64,000 nucleotides of DNA from Cyanobacteria bacterium PR.3.49 (GCA_013997645.1 PNKB01000004.1:1-64000); one strand, 5' to 3'. Shown: positions 9,187 to 19,262, counted from the first letter of the stretch. Translations and numbers: made by a program. Notes: generated by a model not told the origin, from the sequence alone.

Positions 9187-9915
9187 ATGGACCACTCGCA
9201 TCATCACATGCCGGACGACGCCGCTCTCGTCGCGCCCGAATGGCTGATTTCATCCATCGGCATTCTCTTTCTGGGATTTGCCGGTTTCTATCTGTGGCGC
9301 CTCTTCCGTCCCACCATGGTCAAGAACGCCATCGGCTTCTTCGACTGGGAAGGCGAAGCAGGTCACTTCATCTGCATGCTGGCAATGGCGAGCCATATGG
9401 CCGCCTGGCTGATTCCCATCCCCGGCATCGCGTGGTCGTGGATTCTCGGATTCGGCACGTTGTACTACGCTGCTCGCGCCATGACCTGGGGCAAACGACT
9501 TACGTACAACAAGCAATGGTGGGACTGGACGCACTCGGCGATGTTTCTGGGCATGTTCACCATGTTCCAGCCGCTGCCGCTCGCACCGCTGCTGCTCACC
9601 GTTTTCAACGGCGCAATGGTGCTCTTCTGGGTCTGGTTTTCCGGTTACTACGTCAAGGACTCTGTCCTGGATGCGCGCGCCGGCAAGCCTCTCTCCTTCA
9701 CCTCCGACCTCGCGCATCTTTCGATGGGCGTGGCGATGTTGCTGATGTCCCTTTTCCCGGCGCTTCTCATGCCCGGTCATGGACATCATCACCACGGGGC
9801 TGCAGGAATGCCTGGAGACACCCAGCAGTGTGCCCCGATGAGTCACCCGATGCCGCATCACGAGTCGCATCACGGCTCGCACGAACACGCACCGGCGTTG
9901 AACTGCGATAACTGA
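9187..9915 (+). CDS. His/Met-rich polytopic membrane protein (DUF5134-like)
   Basis: Multiple TM helices with His-rich N-terminus (MDHSHHHMP) and C-terminus (GHGHHHHGA...MPHHESHHGSHEHA). Confidence 0.65.
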   Translation: MDHSHHHMPDDAALVAPEWLISSIGILFLGFAGFYLWRLFRPTMVKNAIGFFDWEGEAGHFICMLAMASHMAAWLIPIPGIAWSWILGFGTLYYAARAMTWGKRLTYNKQWWDWTHSAMFLGMFTMFQPLPLAPLLLTVFNGAMVLFWVWFSGYYVKDSVLDARAGKPLSFTSDLAHLSMGVAMLLMSLFPALLMPGHGHHHHGAAGMPGDTQQCAPMSHPMPHHESHHGSHEHAPALNCDN

Positions 9916-9974
9916 TGCTTCGGGCTGAATGGAAAGCGCTCTGCGCCTCCGTTCAGCTGAAACAAACTCTGGAG

Positions 9975-10013
9975 ACTGGCTTGTTAGCGCAAACAAGCCA
10001 GTTTCCTTTTTTC
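9975..10013 (+). terminator. Rho-independent terminator
   Basis: actggcttgtt agcgca aacaagccagt ttcctttttt. Confidence 0.85.
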
Positions 10014-10340
10014 GCACCAGCTACTACAAGGACTCGCAGATAAAAGCGAGCACTGGTAAGCCATTTGGAAGTTTCACCTCTTCAGTTAACCCTTGCCACG
10101 CTAACCGGCAGACCTAAACTTCGCTGAAGTTTCCCTGGAGTCATTTGTTTTCCTCATCGATTTCTTTATGCTCGATGTATCGCCTTTCTTTCTCACTTTC
10201 TGCTCTGGAGCAATTCCAAACTCAGCACCGCTCGAACGATTCAAACTCTCGCCATCCTGCTTACGCTCCAAAACACGGATGGAATCAAATACGACCGATC
10301 AACAAAGCGGCCCTCAAGCCGTTTGACGAAACGACCCAAA

Positions 10341-10616
10341 ATGAACAACCACAGCGCAGTTCGGCAGGCACATCCCGAGTTCGAAAGCGCCCAGCGTGCC
10401 CAGCAGACCGCCATCACCGAATTGCTGGTCAGTTATCGCAACTACTCAAGCCGCCGCCGCAGCCTTGCACATGCCAGGGCGAGCGGAGACTGCAGCACCC
10501 TAGCCGCACAAGAAAACGCCTTTATCGAATCACAAAAGGCTTTCCGTGCCGCCCGGCTCCATGCAGGTATGGCGATACTTGCCGCAGGCAGAGCTGCCGC
10601 AACCAGCCTGCACTGA
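10341..10616 (+). CDS. Hypothetical protein (about 91 aa)
   Basis: ORF MNNHSAVRQAHPEFESAQ...; followed by a strong terminator. Confidence 0.5.
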   Translation: MNNHSAVRQAHPEFESAQRAQQTAITELLVSYRNYSSRRRSLAHARASGDCSTLAAQENAFIESQKAFRAARLHAGMAILAAGRAAATSLH

Positions 10617-10646
10617 TTCGAAGCAGGACTGATTCGTTTTCCCCAA

Positions 10647-10680
10647 GGGAGTTGACGGCGCCGTCAACTCCCTCTATTTT
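10647..10680. terminator. Perfect-palindrome terminator
   Basis: gggagttgacggc|gccgtcaactccc, 26-bp perfect palindrome then tctatttt. Confidence 0.8.
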
Positions 10681-10806
10681 GCCGGATGAACGCTGAAACA
10701 CGGGCACCATATGCGGCACCACAACTCCCATTCTCTTTATCTGCTCTTACTATGCTCTATACTAGAAAATTGAAGAGCAACACCCCGGTTGGCTAGCAAT
10801 ACCCCG

Positions 10807-12804
10807 CTACTGCTTCAAAATCAAAGCTGTTTTCAGTGACTTCGCGTTGTCTTTCATCCAGTTGAAATTGGAATCAATTACCTGAACGATAAACGCACCC
10901 GGCATCTGAAGTTCGTGTGCCAGCTTGTTTTGCAGCTCGAAATTGGCGGAATCAAGCGAAAAACCCAGATTTGTTTTCGGAACAATGGCAAGCACATACA
11001 GCTTTTGATCGGGCAAATACTCCATCACCTTGCGGTATAGATATACCTCTTTGATCAGCTTGTACTGCCGCAATTGCTCGACAATGATGTCCACAGCCGC
11101 TTGCGAAATTTCATGTTCTGCGATCAAATCACGCTGTTCGAGCCCGGCTCGCTCGCCCCGCGCCAGGAGCAAAACTTGCTCATGCATTTCCCAGGTTTTC
11201 CCAATCGCCTTCAGAGCTTCTTTCATACCCTGCTTTTCGTAATGCTCCTTGAGCGATCCGCAGGCATAAAGTCCATACTGAGTTTTCTCCTCAGCAAGAG
11301 TCTTGAGGATATCGAACGCTCTCTCGTCCTTAATTTCGAGCAAATGTGCACCGATAGCGAAACGCGCTTCGCCGTTTTGCGGATCTCTTTCCAGCACTCT
11401 TTCGTAGTATGGCATCGCCACTTTCAGTCCATCCCTTCCGGTAATGAGCGACGCTAAAATGAGCACTTCGGCCACCGTCAATTCTTCTTCCGGTTTGCTC
11501 TGCAGCTCCTGCAACTGCCTTTCAGCGTCAAGCATCTGCAAATGTACGTTCTTCCACGAGCCGCGCATTTGATTCGCCCAGGCATCACTGAAGTGCTGAA
11601 TCAGGGAGGACAGCTTCTTGCCGAAGAAAATCTCCGCTGCCGTCTGCCCTTTGTCAAGCTGCAATGGGACGGTTCTATAAAGCTCGGTTGCAGACATTCT
11701 GGCTTCCGGAAAGTCGACGATGCGAAGACGTTCCGAAAGCGATGGGTGCGTATCTTCGTTGTCCGTTGCCCGGCGCAAAGAGACAGCTAAAGCATCCAAT
11801 GCCTTCTCCTCGTCCTCCGGCGCCTGAGCCAGCTTCTCACCGATTTCGAAATAGACCAGATCGGGTGGTGTCGGCAATTGCCTGACCCGGTCGGTTATCG
11901 ATGCCCAGACATTTCCCAAATGATTGCCTTTGATTTCGGTGAGCACCAGCGCTTCGCCGCTCGTTTCATTAGAGTTGATCTCGGCAGCCTGAATATCAGC
12001 CTGTTTCTCGTGTTCCCGCGCGATAACAAGAGACGACGCACTGAACCGCGGGTAGTACCAATCGTAAAATTTCACCAGCATCAGCATGGCAATCTGAGAG
12101 TGTTGATGCATAGCGGTAAGAATCTGGACGAGCCTGACTCGCTGATTGTAGATAAAGGCGTTGCTTTTGCCGTGATTGCCGGAAATGTGACCGAATTCGT
12201 GCGCCAATACCGACTTAAAATGCGCGGGCGGAAGCGCTTGCATGAGCGGCAAGCCCAGAACGACATAGTTGGCGTACCAGCCAAAGAAGCCTAGGCGCGG
12301 GCGCTGCAGCACCATGGCGTTAAATTGGTCGTCTGCCATGACATAATCGATTTTGATGTTGAGGCGCAGTGAAAGCTCGTCTACAAGTTCGAAAAGCGCC
12401 GGATAATCTGAGCGATCTAGCTTGACGCCGACCGGCTCATCAAAGGGAACCCAGAGGGCGCGAATGTAAGCAAAAAGTGCGATTACCAGACCGAAAATAA
12501 ATTGAATTTCCAACCCGTAAGCGTGTCTGGTTTTCATCATCAGCCAGACAGTGCCAAGAATCAGCAGAGCAAGCACAATCGGCACGAATAGAATGTAGAG
12601 ATAACCGAGGACGGCAAACCCCAGCACGCCGCGCCGATAACCCGCATAGTCGCGCCGGGCGTGCTCTTCGGCCTTCCGAATCCGACGAGTCAGCTCGTCT
12701 TCCGGCATCAGCTGCGCCGTCACGCTCTCAGGCGTTTCCATCGCCGGCAGCCGCGTCAAAGATTTTCGCGGATCGACCTGTTGAGACCCAATCTCATTGC
12801 TCAT
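10807..12804 (-). CDS. M48 family metallopeptidase with long C-terminal (TPR-like) extension
   Basis: SVLAHEFGHISGNHG; two N-terminal TM segments; REHEKQADIQA; C-terminal helical repeats. Confidence 0.85.
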   Translation of the reverse strand: MSNEIGSQQVDPRKSLTRLPAMETPESVTAQLMPEDELTRRIRKAEEHARRDYAGYRRGVLGFAVLGYLYILFVPIVLALLILGTVWLMMKTRHAYGLEIQFIFGLVIALFAYIRALWVPFDEPVGVKLDRSDYPALFELVDELSLRLNIKIDYVMADDQFNAMVLQRPRLGFFGWYANYVVLGLPLMQALPPAHFKSVLAHEFGHISGNHGKSNAFIYNQRVRLVQILTAMHQHSQIAMLMLVKFYDWYYPRFSASSLVIAREHEKQADIQAAEINSNETSGEALVLTEIKGNHLGNVWASITDRVRQLPTPPDLVYFEIGEKLAQAPEDEEKALDALAVSLRRATDNEDTHPSLSERLRIVDFPEARMSATELYRTVPLQLDKGQTAAEIFFGKKLSSLIQHFSDAWANQMRGSWKNVHLQMLDAERQLQELQSKPEEELTVAEVLILASLITGRDGLKVAMPYYERVLERDPQNGEARFAIGAHLLEIKDERAFDILKTLAEEKTQYGLYACGSLKEHYEKQGMKEALKAIGKTWEMHEQVLLLARGERAGLEQRDLIAEHEISQAAVDIIVEQLRQYKLIKEVYLYRKVMEYLPDQKLYVLAIVPKTNLGFSLDSANFELQNKLAHELQMPGAFIVQVIDSNFNWMKDNAKSLKTALILKQ

Positions 12805-12974
12805 AGCTTCACCCTGCTTACTCGCAAGCCAACCGCAAGAATAACACCTTGAAATTCCCCCAAAATCCCATCGGAACGATGCCGCTCAGCCAAGCCCGCT
12901 GAACCTACGTACTTCCACCAGTGACTGAGGCGCGCGCGAGCAATAGCATGTCTAAGCCTCCCGGGAGAAAAGCC

Positions 12975-13679
12975 ATGTCAGTCCGAATCCGCGCCGTCGC
13001 CGCCACCTGCATTCTTTCCCTTTGCCTGTTTCAGTTGCCCGCATTTTCACAGCAGCTGACCAAAGAAGAAGAAGTCGCCGCGCAAAACTTCAACGGCATC
13101 GACATCACGGTCCCCTCACCGGCCGGGCAAAACAACAGCATGATGTCCCCAGCGGCAGGCGGGCAGAACTTCAACCAGGTCATGAGCCAAAACGCATTCG
13201 GCAACAGCATGATGCAAAACGGCTTGCAATCTAATCTCAACAATCAAAACACGCAGCTTGGCCAGGTCGGCATGTTCAACAACGGCCAAATGAACACCGG
13301 CATGCCGAATCAGTTCACCAACGGCATGAACATGGGCGCGGGCAACATGCCCGGCATGAGCGGCGGCATGCAAAACAACTTCAACCAGAACCAAAACAGC
13401 GATTTCATGGGCAACGCCATGGGCGCCAATTTCAACGGCGCCATGCAGGGAAACTGCAATAGCGGCATGAATAGCGGCATGAGTAACGGCGGCGGAATAG
13501 TCCAATCGATCGGAAACAGCATCATGAGCGATCCGAAACTGATGCAGCGAGCCGCCGGTGTAGCCGGTGCAGCCGCTCTATTGGGAGTATTCGTCGGCAA
13601 CGGCGGCATCGGTGGCATGATGCGTTCGGCAGGAATTGACAACACGCGCCACATTCGGGGCTCCGTGGTCGGCTATTAA
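12975..13679 (+). CDS. Secreted Asn/Met/Gly-rich low-complexity protein
   Basis: Signal peptide MSVRIRAVAATCILSLCLFQLPAFSQQ; NNQNTQLGQVGMFNNGQMNTGMPNQFTNGMNMG... tract; hydrophobic Gly-rich C-terminus. Confidence 0.65.
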   Translation: MSVRIRAVAATCILSLCLFQLPAFSQQLTKEEEVAAQNFNGIDITVPSPAGQNNSMMSPAAGGQNFNQVMSQNAFGNSMMQNGLQSNLNNQNTQLGQVGMFNNGQMNTGMPNQFTNGMNMGAGNMPGMSGGMQNNFNQNQNSDFMGNAMGANFNGAMQGNCNSGMNSGMSNGGGIVQSIGNSIMSDPKLMQRAAGVAGAAALLGVFVGNGGIGGMMRSAGIDNTRHIRGSVVGY

Positions 13680-13740
13680 GTCTCAAAAGTATCCCTCACG
13701 GGCGGTTGCCGCGTAATTTCAGCCGGGCTAAGATGGCTGA

Positions 13741-14472
13741 ATGAAACGATTGACGGTGTTCATAATCTCCCTTTGCTTTCTGTCCGGCTGTGCATTTAAA
13801 TCGCCGCCGGCACCGGCAAACGGGCCGCGCATCACGTTCAATCATGAAGAATTCGACTTTGGTCATGTCGATGAAGGCATAGAGCTGGAGCATGTATTCA
13901 CCGTGACGAACACGGGCACAGAAACTCTCCAAATCGAAAAAGCGCATTCTACATGCGGCTGCACAGTGCCAACTTTGCCAAAATCAAAACTGGAGCCGGG
14001 CGAGTCAACCACCATAACGGTCAAGCTGGACACTGCCATGAAGCAAGACCAGGTGACCAAAACCGTCGACGTGGACAGTGACGACCCAGATCGCCCCAAA
14101 GTCATTCTCTCCATGTATATGGACGTGGCAAACAGGCACAAAGCACTCGCCGAGCGCGATAAAGCAAAGATTCTGAGCGACGCGAAATGCATTGGCTGTC
14201 ACGTGTCGCAGGGCGTCGGTCTGTTCGGTGAAGAGCTATACAAAGCCGACTGTGGCATGTGTCACGGAGAAGACGCCCAGGGCAAAGTCGGTCCATGCCT
14301 GATTCGCGATTACAACGACCCGGCAGTGCGTAAATACATCTGGGAGGTTACTGCCAACGGCAGCAAACATCGAATTACAATGCCCGGTTTTATCGAAAGC
14401 GCCGGCGGGCCCCTGGCTAAAGAGCAAGTCGACTCGATAGTCGATTACCTGGCTAAGCTCAGTAAGAAATAA
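13741..14472 (+). CDS. Lipoprotein: DUF1573 domain fused to cytochrome c domain
   Basis: Lipobox LSGC; FDFGHVDEGIELEHVFTVTNTGTETLQI and CGCTVP (DUF1573); CIGCH and CGMCH heme motifs. Confidence 0.8.
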   Translation: MKRLTVFIISLCFLSGCAFKSPPAPANGPRITFNHEEFDFGHVDEGIELEHVFTVTNTGTETLQIEKAHSTCGCTVPTLPKSKLEPGESTTITVKLDTAMKQDQVTKTVDVDSDDPDRPKVILSMYMDVANRHKALAERDKAKILSDAKCIGCHVSQGVGLFGEELYKADCGMCHGEDAQGKVGPCLIRDYNDPAVRKYIWEVTANGSKHRITMPGFIESAGGPLAKEQVDSIVDYLAKLSKK

Positions 14473-14592
14473 GGCCTCTAGCAAGCTGTATCATATGACC
14501 TGTGGCGGCGCCCTCAGGCACTGCGGCCACTCGTTTAGACTTAGACATCCTTCTGAGACCGACCCCTGCAACTCAGTTCGACAGCACGCGGA

Positions 14593-16377
14593 ATGATACT
14601 GGTTCTGGTACCAGTGCTTATCGAGTTGGTTTTTCTGGCCCTCGTCGGTGCAATGCTCTACGACGCCGGCAATGAATATCAAAAACTGCAGCGCTCTCGC
14701 GATGGTTTGATGCGTTTGCACAAGTTTCAAGAAGTCGCAGAACAAGCGCTTTTCTCCCTGGCCAACGAAGAAGTAGTGCCGACAAACGACGACAACAGAT
14801 TGCGCGAAATCGACAACCTGCTGGTGGCTTTAGAAGTCCCGTGGTCGACTATCAATCCAGAGCACCCTGAGCTAAACGCGATCATGCGCGACTCCGAAGA
14901 TGCTCGAATGAATTTGATCGAGCTTTTGAAACAGGTGCGACTGCGATTCCTCAAAAATATGGGCAAGCCCATTCCCCCTGGAAAGTTGCTGCCGAAGTCT
15001 TCCACAATCACGATGTTCATGAATGTCCGCCCGCTCAGCAAGCGCATTATCGCGGTGGAAACGGATATGCTCAACACTGACGCTGGACAGCTGGACACCC
15101 TGTCATGGAAACTCGGATTGCTCCTGGCGGGAGGAGGCATATTCGGGTTTGTCGTCTCGCTTTGCCTGGTTCGCGATTTCACTTCGGTGTTTCTCAATCG
15201 CCTCGGCCTTGTCGCCCAAAAAGCCTTCCTTCTGGCAGGCGGCAAAGAATTGCCCCCGCCCATTGATGGCAATGATGAACTGGCAGAACTCGATCGAGTT
15301 CTTCTGCAAGCGCAGGCCGAGCTGAAAAGCGCTCGCCAAAAGCAATTTGCCATTCTCGACAATGCCAAAGACGTAATCTTCACGCTCGATGCCCGCCTGC
15401 GTTTCATCACTACCGGCGCGGCAGCCAATAAAGTCTGGCACTATTGCGAGGATGAATTGCTCGGACTTTCTGTTCTGACAATTGTCAGCGCACCCACTCA
15501 GGAGGTGACACGCAAACATTTGACGCGACTGGCGGAAACCGGCGGCGACTGCGAGTTTGAAAACGACATCAAATGCAAAGACGGGGCAGTGAAGACTTTT
15601 CTCTGGAAAGTTTCTTTCTCGCCTGAGCAATCCAATTATTTTTGCGTGGCGCACGATGTATCCGACCTCAAAGCTGTTCGACAGCTCAAACAACAGTTCC
15701 TCACAACAGCCAGCGAAGGATTGCGCACACCACTCGATCTGGCCAATTCACTGGTGGGATCGCTTGCTGACCCGGGAGCGAAAAACATTCCGGCCAATGC
15801 CAGAGAAGAGCTAGCCAAGGCAAGTTACAACCTGACCAGATTGAATGAACTTGTCTCTGAGCTGCTCGAATTGGAAGCATTGGAAACAATGAACCGCGAT
15901 ATCGAGAAGGTGCCGGTCAGCGCAAAAGAAATTTGCCGACAAGCTGCTCAAACACTGGAAGCTCTCGCAGGTGCCGGCTCAATAAAGATAGTCCAACCAG
16001 ATCAGGACGCCACTATATTTGGTGACCCGCGAAGATTGGTTCAAGCCCTGATCAATCTGCTCTCTAATGCGATCAAATTCTCGCCGCCCAAATCCACCGT
16101 CAAGCTCTCCGTCGAAAAGAGCAAAGACCGTGTCATTCTCAGCGTTTCCGACGAAGGACCGGGAATCACGCCTGCAGATCAGGCGAACTTATTTGGAAAG
16201 TTTCGCCAGACGACAACGGCAAAAACATCGAAAATCAAAGGCAGCGGGCTGGGGCTGGCACTGGTCAAATCAATCGCCGAAGCGCACGCAGGCGATGCCG
16301 GATACAGACCGGCACCGGAAAAAGGCAGCACATTCTTCATCGCCTTGCCTTTGGCGAGCGAGGATGAACCGCGATGA
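14593..16377 (+). CDS. PAS-containing sensor histidine kinase homolog lacking the phospho-acceptor His
   Basis: N-terminal TM, PAS, H-box region FLTTASEGLRTPL (no His), intact N/G1/G2 boxes (LINLLSNAIKFSP, DEGPGI, KGSGLGLAL). Confidence 0.82.
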   Translation: MILVLVPVLIELVFLALVGAMLYDAGNEYQKLQRSRDGLMRLHKFQEVAEQALFSLANEEVVPTNDDNRLREIDNLLVALEVPWSTINPEHPELNAIMRDSEDARMNLIELLKQVRLRFLKNMGKPIPPGKLLPKSSTITMFMNVRPLSKRIIAVETDMLNTDAGQLDTLSWKLGLLLAGGGIFGFVVSLCLVRDFTSVFLNRLGLVAQKAFLLAGGKELPPPIDGNDELAELDRVLLQAQAELKSARQKQFAILDNAKDVIFTLDARLRFITTGAAANKVWHYCEDELLGLSVLTIVSAPTQEVTRKHLTRLAETGGDCEFENDIKCKDGAVKTFLWKVSFSPEQSNYFCVAHDVSDLKAVRQLKQQFLTTASEGLRTPLDLANSLVGSLADPGAKNIPANAREELAKASYNLTRLNELVSELLELEALETMNRDIEKVPVSAKEICRQAAQTLEALAGAGSIKIVQPDQDATIFGDPRRLVQALINLLSNAIKFSPPKSTVKLSVEKSKDRVILSVSDEGPGITPADQANLFGKFRQTTTAKTSKIKGSGLGLALVKSIAEAHAGDAGYRPAPEKGSTFFIALPLASEDEPR

Positions 16378-18173
16378 AAATGCCGAATCTATTCTGGCGC
16401 GGCATGATCATCACGATGATTCCGTTGCTTTTCCAGCTAATAATCATTGCCTTTCTCGCTCATTACCTGCTGACGATTAAGAACGAGATCCTTCTGGAAT
16501 CAAGGTCGCAAGAGATCATCGCCAGAGCGTTCGTGCTCAATCGCGACGCCATGGAAACAATCTACAACCTGTCCACTACATTCGAGGAATTACCGCAGCA
16601 GCATCCAAAATTGTATGCTGATGACACCGATCCGATTATTACTCTTAACGAAAACCTTCAACGGCTCTTCGATGTCGCGCGTGTAGACGGAGAGTCGGCC
16701 GAGAAAATGCGGGAGCTGTACAGCTGCCACAAACAAGTGATCGAAATGATCAAAGATGCACGAAACCAGGTTTTTCAAAATAGAAGACATCGTCTCAGCG
16801 CCCGCCAGATTTACTTTCGCAAGTTTATTCAAATTGCCGGTGAATACTCGAGTGCAGCTAATTCCATAGTGGCGCTGGAAGAATCCATACAAACAAAACG
16901 TCCCAAAATAATCAGCTCACTGCTCAGCCAGGTTTGGGCAACCCTTTACGCTGCACTGGCAATAAGCGCCTTGCTGGCATTTCTGCTCGGCTACCTATAC
17001 ATCGCGCTGGTTAAACGCCCGCTCAAACGTACCTGCGAAAACGGCAGATTGTTGGCGAAGGGTCAGACTTTGCCGCCGCCGGTCGAAGGCAGCGATGAAC
17101 TGGCTACTCTGGACCGGCTGCTGCATTCAACCGCCGACGCTCTGGAAAAAGTCGAGCAAGACGAAAAGCGACTGGTCGAGAATGCCGCCGATTTGATTTG
17201 TTCTTTATCTCAAGATGGGGCATTCACCAGCGCCAACCCTTTTGCTTTCCGCATGCTGGGCTGGACTCCGGAGAACCTTATGGGGCGGAACTTGCATGAT
17301 TTAACGGTACCGGAAGAGAGTCTTGTTTGTGATGAGAAACTGAGAGAAACGCGCGGTTCGCCGGACATAAAAGTCTTCGACTTGCGCCTGCAAACCGCGA
17401 CAGACACGGTAATAGATACTCGCTGGTCCTGCTTCTGGTCTGAAGCTCAGCATGTTTTCTTCTGCGTAGCTCACGATATTACGGAAACGAGAAACGCCGA
17501 ACGGATGAAACAAGATCTGGTCGACATGATCAGCCACGACCTGCGCAGCCCGCTAACTTCGGTGAGTATCTCTCTGGCAATTTTGTCGAGAGGGGCAAAA
17601 GGAGAATTTCCCGCCGAGGAAAAAAGAAAGCTTGACCTGGCTGGAAAAACAGTCGAACAATTGATTGAGCTGGTAAGCGATCTACTCGATTTCCAAAAAT
17701 TGAACGCGAAAGAAATCGCCCTGGAAACCAGCCATTTCAAGATCAGTCAAATCTGCCAGAAAGCGCTTAAGACAACGGAATCGCATGCCGAAAAGAAAGC
17801 GATCAGCATTGATATTTCCGGAGATGCGCAGTTAAACGGCGACAAGTCCTTGCTCGCGCAGGCCCTGGCGGCTGCTCTGGAGAATGCCGTCAAAGCGGCG
17901 CCGGACGGCTCGACCGTTCGCTGCGAAGTGACAGAAATTGGAGACTTTGTGCAAGTGCGGGTAATAGACGACGGCGAAGGCTTGAGCGACGATGAGATTG
18001 ATCAGATAGCGCTGAGCGTGCCGATGCAAAAGCTCAGCAGCGGAGGCAATCGGTCGCTGCTCAAATTCTCGATCTGCAAAAAAATCGTTGAAGCGCACGA
18101 AGGCAATATCAATTTCTACAACGTCAAACCGCACGGCTGGAGTTTCTCAATGCGACTGCCGGCAGGTGTTTGA
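16374..18173 (+). CDS. PAS-containing sensor histidine kinase homolog with His but degenerate G2 box
   Basis: MISHDLRSPLTSV (His present), LENAVKAAPDG N-box, DDGEGL, but GGNRSLLKFSICKKIVEAH replaces GTGLGLAI; ATGA overlap with upstream gene. Confidence 0.82.
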   Translation: MKMPNLFWRGMIITMIPLLFQLIIIAFLAHYLLTIKNEILLESRSQEIIARAFVLNRDAMETIYNLSTTFEELPQQHPKLYADDTDPIITLNENLQRLFDVARVDGESAEKMRELYSCHKQVIEMIKDARNQVFQNRRHRLSARQIYFRKFIQIAGEYSSAANSIVALEESIQTKRPKIISSLLSQVWATLYAALAISALLAFLLGYLYIALVKRPLKRTCENGRLLAKGQTLPPPVEGSDELATLDRLLHSTADALEKVEQDEKRLVENAADLICSLSQDGAFTSANPFAFRMLGWTPENLMGRNLHDLTVPEESLVCDEKLRETRGSPDIKVFDLRLQTATDTVIDTRWSCFWSEAQHVFFCVAHDITETRNAERMKQDLVDMISHDLRSPLTSVSISLAILSRGAKGEFPAEEKRKLDLAGKTVEQLIELVSDLLDFQKLNAKEIALETSHFKISQICQKALKTTESHAEKKAISIDISGDAQLNGDKSLLAQALAAALENAVKAAPDGSTVRCEVTEIGDFVQVRVIDDGEGLSDDEIDQIALSVPMQKLSSGGNRSLLKFSICKKIVEAHEGNINFYNVKPHGWSFSMRLPAGV

Positions 18174-18209
18174 ATAGTTTAAACGTATGCATTCTCTCCG
18201 TTTGGAACT

Positions 18210-19076
18210 TTAGCGATATACGGTTTCGCCCGTCTGGCTTTGTTTTAGATCACGCGCTGCCGCTGCAGTATCGCCAAGTGCTTTGTAGCATTCGGCTCGA
18301 CCTTTGTACGCATGACCGGCACGAAATTTATTCAAATCAATTGCTTTTGAATAATCAGCAATCGCTTTCTTATACTCTTTCATTTCCTTGTATACGTCAG
18401 CCCGCATAATCAGCGGCTCGAACTCCCCTGCACGCAATCTTACTCCGGCACTCAGATCTGCTATCGCCTTATCGTATTCTTTTGCTTTGACGAAATAATT
18501 GGCACGCACATGATAGTTGGTCGGGTTTTCTGGAGAAAGCTCGATCAGCTTGCCGAGGCACTTGACCGCGTTGGGCGAGTCACCGCGATTGATGAAAATG
18601 GAACATCTATACTGCCAGGCTTTGATAGAGCGCGGATCGATCTTCAGCGCTGCATCGGTATCTGCCAGCGCTTCGTTTAATTTCTGCATGCTTTGATAGA
18701 TGATGCTCCGGCATTCATAGCCGGCGGATTCTTTGGGAAACGCCTGGATCATGCGGGTGCAATCGCGCAGCGCCTCTTCCTTTCGCCCCAAGTCACCAAG
18801 CAAAAGTATGCGTGTATAAAGCGCATCTCGATTTTTGGGATCGAGCTGCAAAGCTTTGTTCAAATCGACAAGCGCTCTTTCATCCTCGCAAAGCAGCATC
18901 AAATCTTTGGCGCGACCGACGTAATTGGCCGCATTGCCGGGCTCCTTTTTGATCTTCGGAGTCCAGCGATCAATATCTTCGCCGCGAGCAAATGCCGACG
19001 ATGAATCAAATCCAAAATTGCCGCAAACTAAAGCAGCCACTAAAGCAACAAAATTTGCTCGACTGATTGATCTCAA
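18210..19076 (-). CDS. TPR-repeat protein with signal peptide
   Basis: Repeated 34-aa TPR pattern (ALADTDAALKIDPRSIKAWQYR; AIADYSKAIDLNKFRAGHAYKGRAECY). Confidence 0.8.
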   Translation of the reverse strand: MRSISRANFVALVAALVCGNFGFDSSSAFARGEDIDRWTPKIKKEPGNAANYVGRAKDLMLLCEDERALVDLNKALQLDPKNRDALYTRILLLGDLGRKEEALRDCTRMIQAFPKESAGYECRSIIYQSMQKLNEALADTDAALKIDPRSIKAWQYRCSIFINRGDSPNAVKCLGKLIELSPENPTNYHVRANYFVKAKEYDKAIADLSAGVRLRAGEFEPLIMRADVYKEMKEYKKAIADYSKAIDLNKFRAGHAYKGRAECYKALGDTAAAARDLKQSQTGETVYR

Positions 19077-19079
19077 AAC

Positions 19080-19262
19080 CTAGTGGGCATCCCCACAGCA
19101 AGGGACAACGACTTCCTCGGCGAGTTTGACTTCCGGCACCGTCTTACGAAACCCACCAAAACCTTTCAACAGTTTTTCACCAAAAATACCAAAAATAGCT
19201 AGAAACGGCAGCATTTGCACAACAGAATTGAAAAATGCGGTCCAGCAACAACAAGGCTGCAT
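19080..19262 (-). CDS. Small Cys-rich membrane protein adjacent to CsoR
   Basis: MQPCCCWTAFFNSVVQMLPFLAIFGIFGEKLLKG...VVVPCCGDAH. Confidence 0.5.
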   Translation of the reverse strand: MQPCCCWTAFFNSVVQMLPFLAIFGIFGEKLLKGFGGFRKTVPEVKLAEEVVVPCCGDAH

